Notes: a model not told the origin generated them from the letters alone. DNA of 64,000 nt from Lutimaribacter_A marinistellae (GCF_042648365.1 NZ_JBHRXI010000015.1:1-64000), one strand, 5' to 3'. Shown: positions 9,018-17,443, counted from the stretch's first letter. Numbers and translations are program-made.

Positions 9018-9776
9018 ATGCGCGACATGCGATTGCTCAAAGGTCGGCCCGCGCGGCTGAGCGTTCTCGATTTCGGTCTGTTCAAGGTGCACGCGAACGG
9101 CAGGGTCATCGGCATCTGCGGATATCTCGTTGAGACCGATGCCAATGAACGGGTTTTGATCGACTCGGGATTTCCGGCGAAGTATGCCGAGAATGCCGAA
9201 CGCGCCACGCAGGAGGATCGACTGTTCGAGTTCGGGGAAGTGATCGAGTGCCGCCCGGATCAGTTGCCCCGTCCACAGATCGCCAAGGCCGGGATAGACG
9301 CCGATCAGATCGATCTGTTCATCCTGACCCATACGCACATCGACCATGTCGGCGCGATTGGCGACTTCGTTCAGGCCCCGATGGTCATCAGTGCCGCCGA
9401 ACGCGCCTTGCCGAAGCCGCTCTACTGGGGGCAGCGGCGCCCGCTGGACTGGCCGGAGCGCGAATACGTTGTGCTTGAGGGTGACGTCAGGATCGGTCCG
9501 GGGTTCGAGATAGTGATGGCGCCGGGCCACGCGCCGGGCCAAATCGCGATGCTTGTCGATCTGCCCGAGACGGGTGCGGTTCTGCTGACCTCTGACGCGA
9601 TTTCCAGGCCCGCCGAAATAGACGAGCGGTTTGACACCGCGCCTGACCCGCAAGCGGCCATTGCAAGCGCGGCGCGCTTGATGGAATTGGCCGCAGAGCG
9701 CGATGCGTTCGTAATCTACGGTCATTGCCCGGAACAATGGGCGACGCTGAGAAAAGTGCCGGATCATTATGGTTAG
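9018..9776 (+). CDS. Metallo-beta-lactamase-fold hydrolase, AHL lactonase-like
   Basis: 252 residues. The zinc motif is H105-T-H107-I-D109-H110 in FILTHTHIDHVG, with further ligands H171 (APGHAPGQ), D193 (TSDA) and H236 (IYGHCPEQW). The motif order, the GAIGDF and APGHAPGQ segments, and the C-terminal GHCPEQWATL region resemble the AttM/BlcC branch of N-acyl-homoserine lactone lactonases; such enzymes open a lactone ring. ATG 9018 has GGAGGGG six bases upstream and is preferred over the TTG at 8982. It overlaps the tail of the convergent SDR gene by four bases. In a catabolic cluster it may instead hydrolyse a pathway lactone, so AHL activity is inference. Confidence 0.8.
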   Translation: MRDMRLLKGRPARLSVLDFGLFKVHANGRVIGICGYLVETDANERVLIDSGFPAKYAENAERATQEDRLFEFGEVIECRPDQLPRPQIAKAGIDADQIDLFILTHTHIDHVGAIGDFVQAPMVISAAERALPKPLYWGQRRPLDWPEREYVVLEGDVRIGPGFEIVMAPGHAPGQIAMLVDLPETGAVLLTSDAISRPAEIDERFDTAPDPQAAIASAARLMELAAERDAFVIYGHCPEQWATLRKVPDHYG

Positions 9777-10498
9777 CGCACATCCCGGCCCTGATTGAGG
9801 ATAATGACATTTCCGCTCGAGATGTCGCCGGCGGGAGAGATCAGAAAGCCCACCCAGGCCGCGACCTCTTCGGGTTTCATGGCGCGGCCATGCGGCATCT
9901 GGGCGATGGCCTCGGCCAGAACCTCTTCGCTGACGACATTGAAAAGCGGTGTTTCTGTCATCGCCGGGGCGATGGAGTTCACGGCGATGCGGTCGCGGGC
10001 GAACCTGCGGGCGAGGTCCTTGGTCAGGTTGTCCAGCGCGGCCTTGGACGCCCGGTAATGCGGAGGGTCGAAGACATCGAAATTGTAGGCCCCGTTGGAG
10101 GAGATATTGACGATCTTCTTGACCCCGTCGCGGTCGAGCAAGAGCGGCACCACCGCCTGGCAGCAGTGAAACGCAGCCGAGAAGTTGAGCGCCATCTGGT
10201 CTTCGAATTCCTGAACCGGGATGTTCGGAAACTCGGACATGAAGCAGGTTCCGGCATTGTTGACCAGCACGTCCAGCCCGCCGAAATGATCTGCAACGCG
10301 GGCCACGGCGGGCGCAATCGCATCGGGGTTGGTCAGGTCGAGCGGGCAAGGCAGGAACCCCTCTCGCGCCATGCCGTCCAGCCCGTTTGCATCGCGATCA
10401 AAACCCGCCACTTGTAACCCGTCATCCAGCAGGCGTGCGCAGATGGCCCGTCCCATTCCACCCGCTGCGCCCGTTACGATCGCCGTTTTGCTGTTCAT
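9773..10498 (-). CDS. Short-chain dehydrogenase/reductase
   Basis: 241 residues of the classical SDR family: NAD(P)-binding TGAAGGMGRAI near residue 10, NNAG near 81, a catalytic Ser in NISSNGAY and the YxxxK pair as YRASK near 150. An oxidoreductase acting on an alcohol or ketone. GAGGAG lies five bases before the ATG. It is divergent from the VOC-cupin gene and shares a control region that holds a 12-bp palindrome (10552-10563). The stop overlaps that of the metallo-hydrolase. The substrate is not predictable. Confidence 0.85.
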   Translation of the reverse strand: MNSKTAIVTGAAGGMGRAICARLLDDGLQVAGFDRDANGLDGMAREGFLPCPLDLTNPDAIAPAVARVADHFGGLDVLVNNAGTCFMSEFPNIPVQEFEDQMALNFSAAFHCCQAVVPLLLDRDGVKKIVNISSNGAYNFDVFDPPHYRASKAALDNLTKDLARRFARDRIAVNSIAPAMTETPLFNVVSEEVLAEAIAQMPHGRAMKPEEVAAWVGFLISPAGDISSGNVIILNQGRDVR

Positions 10499-10551
10499 GA
10501 CTTACTCCTCTTCGTGAGTAGAGCCTAACGGCGTTGCGGCATTGCGCCAAG

Positions 10552-10563
10552 ATCGTATATGAT
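10552..10563. promoter_or_regulatory. Candidate GntR operator between the SDR and VOC-cupin genes
   Basis: ATCGTATATGAT is a near-perfect palindrome in the 99-bp divergent region. It differs from the ATTGTATATAAT palindrome upstream of gntR (15077-15088, read on the - strand) only at positions 3 and 10, and the two changes compensate each other across the dyad. This supports one protein reading both sites. The GntR/FCD protein of this cluster is the obvious candidate; the assignment is inference. Confidence 0.45.
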
Positions 10564-10597
10564 ATTTCGGATCACATTCGATTTTTCTGGAGGCCGC

Positions 10598-11683
10598 ATG
10601 TCCGAGATTCGTGCCGAGATTGTACTTCCCACGCGGGAACTGCGCGATGACATCCCGTTCTATACAGGTACGTTGGGCATGCGGATGGATATGATCTATC
10701 CCGCCGATAACCCGTCTGTAGCTGTCTTTTCTGGACACGGGCTGAGGGTACGCATCGACAGGGAAGCAGAGGGAGAGCCGGGCGTCATCCGTTTACTGAC
10801 CGACGATCCCGATGCCTTTGCCGAGGGGCAACGCGAATTGACCGCGCCGAATGGCACGCGCGTCGAAATCGAGCAGCTGAACCCACCGCTTGTCCTGCCG
10901 AAAACGCGGCACGGTTTCGCCGTTCGTCGGCTGAAAGACCAGGCGCCATGGGTCGTCGGGCGGGCAGGGATGCAGTATCGCGACCTGATCCCCGACAGGC
11001 TGGGCGGGTCGATCATCGCAAGCCATATTCGCATCCCTGATGGCGGCCCTGTCCCCGACATGGTGCATTTCCACAAGGTCGGGTTCCAGTTGATCTTTTG
11101 CATCGCGGGATGGGTCGACGTTGTCTACGAGGATCAAGGCGGGCCGATCCGTCTGCATCGTGGGGATTGCTTCATCCAGCCGCCCGAGATCCGCCATCGC
11201 GTACTCGAGGCCAGCGATGGAATCGAGGTGATCGAAATCGGTGTTCCGGCCGAGCATGTCACCGAGATCGATCACGAGATGACCCTGCCCACACCGCATC
11301 ACCGTCCGGAGCGCGAGTGGGACGGGCAACGCTTTGTCCACAACGTGGGGGGCGAAGCCTCGTGGTACCCGCATCGCCTGGCGGGGTTTGTTGCGCGGGA
11401 CACGACGATTGCCGGTAACACCAAGGGCGTCGCCGGGGTGCAGGTTCTGCGACGGGGCGAAGGGGCGAGTGAATGGGCTGAGCATGATGCCGATATCCAC
11501 TTTACCTTTGTCATGGCAGGTACGATGCGGCTGGAAGCCGAGGATCACGACCCGACCGAGTTGACCGAGGGCGATGCTTTTGTCATTCCGCCGGGGATGC
11601 GGACCCGGTATGCCAATGCCTCTGACGATATCGAGCTGCTGGAAGTCATGTTGCCCGGCATGTCACTGCGGGGGGACGTCTGA
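10598..11683 (+). CDS. VOC-like domain fused to a double cupin (bicupin)
   Basis: 361 residues. Residues 1-100 resemble a vicinal-oxygen-chelate/glyoxalase half (LPTRELRDDIPFYTGTLGM). Residues about 145-225 form a cupin with candidate metal ligands H157, H159 and H200 (VHFHKVGFQ; PPEIRHRV). Residues about 280-355 form a second cupin (HDADIHFTFVMAG; FVIPPGMRTR). ATG 10598 has TGGAGG four bases upstream; an in-frame ATG at 10559 lies inside the control region and is rejected. It is directly coupled to the kynureninase-like gene (TGATG overlap). Bicupins include ring-cleaving dioxygenases such as gentisate dioxygenase, but I cannot assign a reaction. Confidence 0.75.
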   Translation: MSEIRAEIVLPTRELRDDIPFYTGTLGMRMDMIYPADNPSVAVFSGHGLRVRIDREAEGEPGVIRLLTDDPDAFAEGQRELTAPNGTRVEIEQLNPPLVLPKTRHGFAVRRLKDQAPWVVGRAGMQYRDLIPDRLGGSIIASHIRIPDGGPVPDMVHFHKVGFQLIFCIAGWVDVVYEDQGGPIRLHRGDCFIQPPEIRHRVLEASDGIEVIEIGVPAEHVTEIDHEMTLPTPHHRPEREWDGQRFVHNVGGEASWYPHRLAGFVARDTTIAGNTKGVAGVQVLRRGEGASEWAEHDADIHFTFVMAGTMRLEAEDHDPTELTEGDAFVIPPGMRTRYANASDDIELLEVMLPGMSLRGDV

Positions 11684-12795
11684 TGGCCTATTTTTACTAC
11701 CACTCCATCGGGCAATATCCGGGCAAGGAAGCGGCGCTGTCCGAAGCGCTTCAGGAATTCGCAGGCTATTGGTCAGCCGAGACAAATACCCAGTGGCAAC
11801 ATCTGATGCAGGCGCGCGGAGAGTATGTTTCGCTCTGGTCAAACCTCATCGAGGCGCCAGAGGGAAGCCTGACGGCGTCCGAGAACGTGACGCAGGCGCT
11901 TCATAGCGTGTTGGGGGCATTGCCGCCCGAGATATTGCGCGGCAAGCGCTTGCTTGTCGCGGCCGACTGTTTTCCGTCGCTGCATTTTCTGCTGGCAGGT
12001 CTTGCGGACAAGTTTGGCTTCACCCTGGATACCGTGCCGATACGACAGGGCGAAACATGGGTGCGCAGCGAAGACATGCTTGGTGCCTGGGGCAAGGATG
12101 TCGGCCTTGCCTTGCTGACCTGGATCACCTCCACCTCGTCCTACCGATGCGATCTCGATGCGCTGGTCGCGCATGGCCGCGAGATGGGAAGTGTGATCGG
12201 CGTGGACATCACGCAAGGCGCGGGCCTGCTGCCGTTTTCCGTGCAGAAAACACCCTGCGATTTCGCGGTTTCGACATCTCTGAAGTGGCTGTGCGGTCCG
12301 CCGGGGGCTGGCATGCTGTACATGCGACCCGAACTGATCGAGCGGGCAGAGCCCGAGTTGCGCGGCTGGTTTAGCCAGCCCGATCCCTTCAACTGGGACA
12401 TCACCCGGTTCTCATATGCGCCCGATGCCCGGCGCTTTGACCATGGTACACCGGCGGCTTTGCCGAACGTGGCGGCATTGCCCGCCCTTCGTTGGCATTC
12501 CGAACAGGAGCATGGCGCGCTTGCACAGCACACATACGCGCTAAGCGACGACCTGATCGGCGTAATGGACCGTCACGACCTGTCGCTGGCCTCACCGCGC
12601 GCAGCGAAGGAGCGCGGCGGCAGTGTCATGGCCACACTGCGGCCCGACCGGGATGCAGGTGCCTTGGTCGCATCACTGCTTGAGCGCGGGATCGTCTGCG
12701 ACAACCGCAGCCAGGTTCTGCGGTTTTCGCCGGGGATCATCACGACGCGTGAGGACGTTGAGGCGTTGGACGCGGCATTGGGCGAACTGCTGTGA
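11683..12795 (+). CDS. Class V aminotransferase-fold PLP enzyme, kynureninase-like
   Basis: 370 residues. The PLP Lys is K201 in STSLKWLCGPPGAGMLY, and the cofactor-side DxxQ-type motif is D175-ITQ-GAG. The overall layout resembles kynureninase and related C-C lyases or aminotransferases. Its ATG overlaps the stop of the VOC-cupin gene (TGATG), so the two are translationally coupled and probably act in sequence. A kynureninase followed by a cupin dioxygenase is how the kynurenine pathway works, but no tryptophan dioxygenase or formamidase is nearby. Function is therefore open: a beta-cleavage, desulfuration or amino transfer on an unknown substrate. Confidence 0.75.
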   Translation: MAYFYYHSIGQYPGKEAALSEALQEFAGYWSAETNTQWQHLMQARGEYVSLWSNLIEAPEGSLTASENVTQALHSVLGALPPEILRGKRLLVAADCFPSLHFLLAGLADKFGFTLDTVPIRQGETWVRSEDMLGAWGKDVGLALLTWITSTSSYRCDLDALVAHGREMGSVIGVDITQGAGLLPFSVQKTPCDFAVSTSLKWLCGPPGAGMLYMRPELIERAEPELRGWFSQPDPFNWDITRFSYAPDARRFDHGTPAALPNVAALPALRWHSEQEHGALAQHTYALSDDLIGVMDRHDLSLASPRAAKERGGSVMATLRPDRDAGALVASLLERGIVCDNRSQVLRFSPGIITTREDVEALDAALGELL

Positions 12796-12798
12796 GGG

Positions 12799-13473
12799 TC
12801 ATCTGACGTCCGATTTCGCGAAGCGGCGTTCCAGAACCGCGACAAGGCGCACAGCGGGCAGCAGAACGATCAGGTACATGATCGCCGCTGCGATCAACGG
12901 GGAGGGGTTTGCCGTCAGGGCCTGCGCGTCAGTTGCCTGTTTCAGCAGGTCGGGCATGGCGACAACTGATGCCAGCGAGGTGTCCTTTGCGATCGCCACC
13001 GAATTCGATGTGTGCGGCGGAATCGCGATCCGAATGGCCTGCGGAAGGATGACTTTCCAGACGGTCACGTGGAATGGCAGGCCCAAAGCCTCGGCAGCTT
13101 CGATCTGACCTTTCGGAATCGCTTGTATCCCCGAGCGAAAGACCTCGGCCGTAAAGGCCGAAAGCACCAGCGACAAGGACAGGACCGCGGCCGAGAAGGA
13201 ATTCAGCCGGATACCGACGAAGGGCAGGGCGTAATATACAAGGACAAGCAGAACGAGGATCGGCAGGGCGCGGAACACATCGATATAGGCAATTGCCAGC
13301 CAACGCAGCGGCTTTGGCCCGTAAAGGCGGACAAGGCATATCAACACGCCCGCAATCGACCCAATGATCAGCGTCGCCGTCGCCAGGGCGAAGGTATTCG
13401 CGATGCCCCTGACCAGCATCGGCCAAACCCTGACCATGACCGGCCAGTTCAGAAACGTATCGAAGAAATCCAC
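12799..13473 (-). CDS. Polar amino acid ABC importer permease (HisM/GlnP family)
   Basis: 224 residues with about five membrane segments and the binding-protein-dependent permease EAA loop (EAAEALGLPFHVTVWKVILPQA) near residue 130. It starts at GTG 13473, with GGAGG eight bases upstream. It is the third gene of a gntR, binding protein, permease unit on the - strand. The unit has a single permease gene and no ATP-binding subunit, so the ATPase must be encoded elsewhere or shared. A terminator-like hairpin separates it from the binding-protein gene. Confidence 0.88.
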   Translation of the reverse strand: MDFFDTFLNWPVMVRVWPMLVRGIANTFALATATLIIGSIAGVLICLVRLYGPKPLRWLAIAYIDVFRALPILVLLVLVYYALPFVGIRLNSFSAAVLSLSLVLSAFTAEVFRSGIQAIPKGQIEAAEALGLPFHVTVWKVILPQAIRIAIPPHTSNSVAIAKDTSLASVVAMPDLLKQATDAQALTANPSPLIAAAIMYLIVLLPAVRLVAVLERRFAKSDVR

Positions 13474-13505
13474 GTGGTCGGCCTCCGGCGGCGCAAGGTG
13501 GTGTC

Positions 13506-13536
13506 AAAAAAGCGAGCGCCCCAAAAGGCGCCCGCT
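13506..13536 (-). terminator. Terminator-like stem-loop between binding-protein and permease genes
   Basis: On the - strand AGCGGGCGCC (13536-13527) pairs with GGCGCTCGCT (13520-13511), ten pairs with one G-T, loop of six, followed by about five T. It lies between the binding-protein stop and the permease start, so partial termination would give more binding protein than permease. Confidence 0.65.
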
Positions 13537-13554
13537 GGGTCAAAGATCGTGCAA

Positions 13555-14334
13555 TCAGGGCTTGGGAATGTCCGTGACCGTGATGGTCGAGGACCCTTCG
13601 ACCGGCGTGCCCCCGATCCATTTTTCGTAAAGCGCCGCCATGGTGCCATCCTCCTTCATGGCTGAAATGGCGTCGTTAACGGCCTCGAGCTTGTCGGACC
13701 CTTTGGGCATCATGATCGCGTATTGCTCCCCCGTGCGGATGCGTTCCGCGATCTTCAGCCCCTCCATCTGTTCGGCGGCAAAGGCCACGCCGAGATAGTC
13801 CGATACGCCGGCGGTCACGCGGCCATTCACGATGTCGAGCAGCAGGTTCTGTTGCGCCGGGTAGCTCTTGTAATCGCCGAACTTGTAGTCCCCGGTGTTT
13901 TCCTGAATCCACGTCTCGCCGGTCGAGGAGGCGAGGCCGCCCATTGTTGCGCCTTCAAGTTCGGCAAGCGTTTCAGGGCCATCTGTCGAGGTGACCATGA
14001 CCAGTGCGGCGTCATAGTAGGGCTGGGTAAAGGCCTGGTTCTGCAGTCGCTCGGCGGTGATGGTGATCGAACTGATGGCCGCGTCGATTCGGCCTGAACT
14101 GGTGGCCGCAAAAAGAGCCTGAAAGCCGAGGTCCTGAATTTCGACCTCCCAGCCGTTGCGCTTGGCCACTTCGCGGATCACGTCTACTTCGAACCCTTCG
14201 AATTCGCTCTGCTCGTTCTTGAATTCCCATGGCGGGTTCGAGGGGTAGGCGCCCACCTGCAGGGTTTCCGCCCAACCTGCCGAAGAAAGGCCTGCTGTCA
14301 GGACGGCCACCGCGGCCAGAACTGTCTTTTTCAT
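13555..14334 (-). CDS. Periplasmic amino acid-binding protein (family 3)
   Basis: 259 residues with a Sec signal peptide (MKKTVLAAVAVLTAGLSSAGWA). The mature part has the SBP family 3 pattern, with PPWEFKNEQSEFEGFEVDVI early, a GRIDAAISSITIT segment near residue 85 and a C-terminal MKEDGTMAALYEKWIG. ATG 14334 is preceded by AGAGGAAAT; an ATG twelve codons upstream would overlap gntR. It binds a polar amino acid or similar small amine in the periplasm for the HisM-type permease. The ligand is unknown. Confidence 0.9.
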   Translation of the reverse strand: MKKTVLAAVAVLTAGLSSAGWAETLQVGAYPSNPPWEFKNEQSEFEGFEVDVIREVAKRNGWEVEIQDLGFQALFAATSSGRIDAAISSITITAERLQNQAFTQPYYDAALVMVTSTDGPETLAELEGATMGGLASSTGETWIQENTGDYKFGDYKSYPAQQNLLLDIVNGRVTAGVSDYLGVAFAAEQMEGLKIAERIRTGEQYAIMMPKGSDKLEAVNDAISAMKEDGTMAALYEKWIGGTPVEGSSTITVTDIPKP

Positions 14335-14353
14335 GGTGATTTCCTCTCTGCTG

Positions 14354-15064
14354 TCATGTCGCGTTGGCACCGGTCTTTGTGTCTTGTTTGCGAGTCGCCG
14401 ACCGGTAGACGACCAGTGTGTTGTTTACATGGTCACGCATTAGCTTTTGTGCGCGCGCGGTGTCGCGCCCGAGAAACGCGTCGCGCAGGCCTGCATGCGC
14501 ATCCAGTGAATGCACCGCATTCAGTGTTCCATCTTCGGGCAGAACAGGACGTGCCGCGTAGATCGTCACATCATGGTAGCGTTGCATTTCTTCGATGAGA
14601 TCGCCGTAGGTCTGGCGCAGCCGTCTGGATCGCACCGAGGCAAGCAGGGCATGGTGAAAGGCATCGTGGGCGTCGCGCCAGGCAAGCCGGTCGGATGCAT
14701 CGCCCGTCAGGGCCATGTCGGTCTGGCTCAAGCGGTGAAAGCTAGCGACGATACCTGCCTCCCACTCCAGATCGCCATGGTCGATGGCCTCGGCGGTCAT
14801 CATCTCCTCAAGCCCCAGCCGGGCTGCCGCAATATCCTCCAGCTCTGCGAGCGAAATGGGCGCCACCTGCCAGCCGCGATTCCTGTGGGCAACGACAAGG
14901 CGTTTCTCTTCCAGCCGTGAAAGCGCTTCGCGCAAGGGCGTCGCGCTGACGTTGTAGCGTTGGGACAAGCCGGACAATCGGAGTGGATCACCGGGCGCAA
15001 AGACACCGTTCAGGATGTCGCGCCGCAAAGCGTCGTAAAGCGTAGCTTCGTTCAGGGACCTCAT
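14354..15064 (-). CDS. GntR-family transcriptional regulator, FadR/FCD type
   Basis: 236 residues. The N-terminal winged helix (residues 1-70) contains LRLSGLSQRYNVSATPLREALSRLEEKRLV, a typical GntR recognition helix. The C-terminal 150 residues are helical with scattered Asp and His (e.g. DAHDAFHHALL, HAGLRDAFLG), fitting an FCD ligand-binding domain that binds a metal and a carboxylate. I chose ATG 15064; the longer frame from 15100 runs through the promoter-like sequence. It heads the binding-protein/permease unit (20-bp gap) and may also control the divergent SDR/cupin promoter through the shared palindrome. Confidence 0.88.
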   Translation of the reverse strand: MRSLNEATLYDALRRDILNGVFAPGDPLRLSGLSQRYNVSATPLREALSRLEEKRLVVAHRNRGWQVAPISLAELEDIAAARLGLEEMMTAEAIDHGDLEWEAGIVASFHRLSQTDMALTGDASDRLAWRDAHDAFHHALLASVRSRRLRQTYGDLIEEMQRYHDVTIYAARPVLPEDGTLNAVHSLDAHAGLRDAFLGRDTARAQKLMRDHVNNTLVVYRSATRKQDTKTGANAT

Positions 15065-15076
15065 GGGATTGACGCT

Positions 15077-15088
15077 ATTATATACAAT
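15077..15088 (-). promoter_or_regulatory. Candidate -10 element and operator upstream of gntR
   Basis: Read on the - strand, ATTGTATATAAT lies 12-24 bases before the gntR ATG. It is a near-perfect palindrome and includes a TATAAT hexamer, so it could serve as both -10 box and autoregulatory operator. The 12-bp pattern recurs as ATCGTATATGAT at 10552-10563. Confidence 0.45.
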
Positions 15089-15179
15089 TCGCCCAAACAA
15101 CTACGATCTATCGGAGGCGTGTGCTTCCTCAAGCCCGATCCCGGGTTATGGGTCGCGTGCGAGACGAAACACTGTCGGG

Positions 15180-16103
15180 TCACGGATGTCGATGCGCCCG
15201 ATTGTAGATCGCTGCCATGAAGACCGGCGTCAAATACATCGGGATCTGGTAGCAGCCGATGAACTCTAGCAACGCATCTGTCGTCGCAGGCGGCAGGGCG
15301 ACGAGAAAGAGCGCGATGTTGCGGTTGCCCGCAACGATGCTGACGCCCGCCCTTTCAGCGTGTGATACGGTTCTGCCGATGGTTGACCAAGCCAGGAGTT
15401 GCAGGCCGAAATTCACGCAGCAGGCGAAGCCCAGCCACGCGAGAAACCGCAGAGGATCATCCAGTAGGAGCGGACCCACCGCCGACATGAGCCCGATAAC
15501 CACGACGGCCAAAAGGATCGCACCTGCGCCATCCAGTGCCTGAACATGCCGGTCTTCAAGGTTCGAAAAAACGCCTTTCCTCAATGCAAATGCGGTGCCT
15601 GAAGCAAGCAAGACCATCGCGGCAAGCCGCAGCGCGCTCGTCACAACTGTGGTATCCTCGATTTCCGGCAGCAGCCACAGGACCGGAAAGACCGTGACCG
15701 GAAACAACGCTGTGCCGACAACCAAAAGTCGCCAAGCGCCGTCAGGCTCTTGTCCCATGAGGATTGCGAAATTCGGGCTGCCGGTGACCGAGGGCGCGGA
15801 GAGCATCAGGATCAACGCAAAGGCCGCCGTTGTTCCTTGCACTCCCATCAGTGTGACAAGCCCAACTGCCACGAGAGGAGCGGCCACCTGATAGATCGCG
15901 ACCAATCTCAATGTTGGGCGCGTGTTCCTCAACCCGTTCAGCAGCGCGGCGGGGCTCATCCGGAATGATGCGAGGAACAGCAGACCCGCGACGAGGGCCG
16001 GCAGGTAGACCTTTACCTGCTGTGCGAGGGCGGGAAAGGACAGTCCGATGACGAGTCCAATAAACAGGCACCTTTTGCCGTGGCGGGCCGCGAAGTTCAG
16101 CAA
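15180..16103 (-). CDS. BASS (bile acid:Na+ symporter)-type membrane transporter
   Basis: 307 residues with eight or nine hydrophobic segments and a BASS-like conserved stretch SIVAGNRNIALFLVALPPAT near residue 255. It probably imports or exports an organic acid with sodium. It is the last gene of the same-strand run that starts at 21457, only 25 bp after dctM, so the operon carries two unrelated transporters. The start is uncertain: TTG 16103 has no close ribosome site (GAGGAG lies about 22 bases upstream). Confidence 0.7.
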   Translation of the reverse strand: MLNFAARHGKRCLFIGLVIGLSFPALAQQVKVYLPALVAGLLFLASFRMSPAALLNGLRNTRPTLRLVAIYQVAAPLVAVGLVTLMGVQGTTAAFALILMLSAPSVTGSPNFAILMGQEPDGAWRLLVVGTALFPVTVFPVLWLLPEIEDTTVVTSALRLAAMVLLASGTAFALRKGVFSNLEDRHVQALDGAGAILLAVVVIGLMSAVGPLLLDDPLRFLAWLGFACCVNFGLQLLAWSTIGRTVSHAERAGVSIVAGNRNIALFLVALPPATTDALLEFIGCYQIPMYLTPVFMAAIYNRAHRHP

Positions 16104-16128
16104 GGATGATAATACTCTGCCAAGCTCC

Positions 16129-17439
16129 TCATCCCGGCCCTTGCCGGATGTTGTCCGGCAGCCATGTCGCCAGTTCCGGAAAGACGATCAGGACGAAAAC
16201 CATCAACACCATGATCAGGAACATCGGGAATGCTGCCCGTGCGATGAATCCCATTTCGTGGCTGGTCATTCCCTGAAGGACGAAGAGGTTGAAACCGATC
16301 GGCGGAGTGATTTGCGCCATTTCGACCACCACGACGATGAAAATGCCGAACCAGATCAGGTCGATCCCGGCCTCGCGGACCATGGGTTCGACCACAGCCA
16401 TCGTCAGCACCACCGACGAGATACCGTCGAGGAACATACCTAGAATGATGTAGAAGAGGAGCAGCACCATCAGCAATTCGAAACGGGTCAGTTCCCATTG
16501 GGCGATCAAATCGGCCAGCCCGCGTGGGAGCCCGGTAAAGCCCATCGATAGCGATAGGAACGCCGCACCGGCAAGGATCAGCGCAATCATGGCACTGGTG
16601 CGGGTGGCGCCCATCAGGCTTTCGGTGAAGGTCTTCCAGTTGAGAGAGCCTTGGCTCGCCGCCAGCACGAGGCCACCGATCACGCCGAATGCCGCAGCCT
16701 CGGTCGCGGTGGCGAAGCCGAGATACATCGAGCCGATCACCACAGAGATCAGCAGGAAGACCGGGATCAGGAAGCGGGAATTCGCGACCCGTTCGCTCAG
16801 GCTCATCGGCGGCTCCGGCGTTGGGTTCCACGACTTGGACAGCCGGCTGGAAATCGCCACATAAGCCATGAACATGCTCGCAAGAACCAGTCCCGGCAGG
16901 ACACCCGCGAAGAACAGTTTCGAAATGCTCTCGTTGATGGTCACCCCATAAACGATCAGCGTGAGCGAGGGCGGTATCATCAGGCCGAGCGTTGCCGCAC
17001 CTGCCAGCGTGCCGATGATCATCCTTTCAGGATACTCGCGCCTGCGCAGTTCGGGTATCGACATCTTGCCAACCGTCGTCAGGGTGGCGGCGGACGAGCC
17101 TGAAACCGCGGCGAACACGGTACACCCGACAATATTGGTATGCACCAAGCCCCCCGGCAGGGCGGCCATCCAGGGGCTGAGGCCCTTGAACATATCCTCG
17201 CTCAGCCTTGTCCGGTACAGGATCTCTCCCATCCAGATGAACAGGGGCAGGGCGGTCAGCGTCCAGGACGAGGAGGCCGACCAGATCGTGGTCAGCATGA
17301 CATCCCCGACAGGGCGCGTGGTGAAAAGCTCCATGCCGACCCAGGCGACACCCATCAGTGCAAGCCCGACCCAGACCCCGGTGCCTAGCAGCAGGAAAAG
17401 TACGAACAGGAACAGGATGATGATCGAGAAGTCTTCCAT
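16129..17439 (-). CDS. dctM: TRAP transporter large permease (DctM)
   Basis: 436 residues, about twelve hydrophobic segments, with DctM landmarks: the GAATLGLMIPPSLTLIVYGV block near residue 145 and the late QITPPIGFNLFVLQG segment near 375. ATG 17439 has GGAGTAGG just upstream and lies four bases after the dctQ stop. The longer frame from 17499 would overlap dctQ. It is the ion-driven translocation subunit in the inner membrane, working with DctQ and the DctP receptor encoded immediately upstream. Confidence 0.93.
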   Translation of the reverse strand: MEDFSIIILFLFVLFLLLGTGVWVGLALMGVAWVGMELFTTRPVGDVMLTTIWSASSSWTLTALPLFIWMGEILYRTRLSEDMFKGLSPWMAALPGGLVHTNIVGCTVFAAVSGSSAATLTTVGKMSIPELRRREYPERMIIGTLAGAATLGLMIPPSLTLIVYGVTINESISKLFFAGVLPGLVLASMFMAYVAISSRLSKSWNPTPEPPMSLSERVANSRFLIPVFLLISVVIGSMYLGFATATEAAAFGVIGGLVLAASQGSLNWKTFTESLMGATRTSAMIALILAGAAFLSLSMGFTGLPRGLADLIAQWELTRFELLMVLLLFYIILGMFLDGISSVVLTMAVVEPMVREAGIDLIWFGIFIVVVVEMAQITPPIGFNLFVLQGMTSHEMGFIARAAFPMFLIMVLMVFVLIVFPELATWLPDNIRQGPG

Positions 17440-17443
17440 GATC

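Noticed and set aside
8979..10349. 456-codon - strand frame covering the metallo-hydrolase and part of the SDR gene
   Set aside because: It overlaps two convincing genes in other frames and has no family features; GC-rich DNA yields such frames.
11683..12795. Calling the class V PLP enzyme a true kynureninase (kynU)
   Set aside because: Motifs fit only at family level and no tryptophan dioxygenase or kynurenine formamidase accompanies it.
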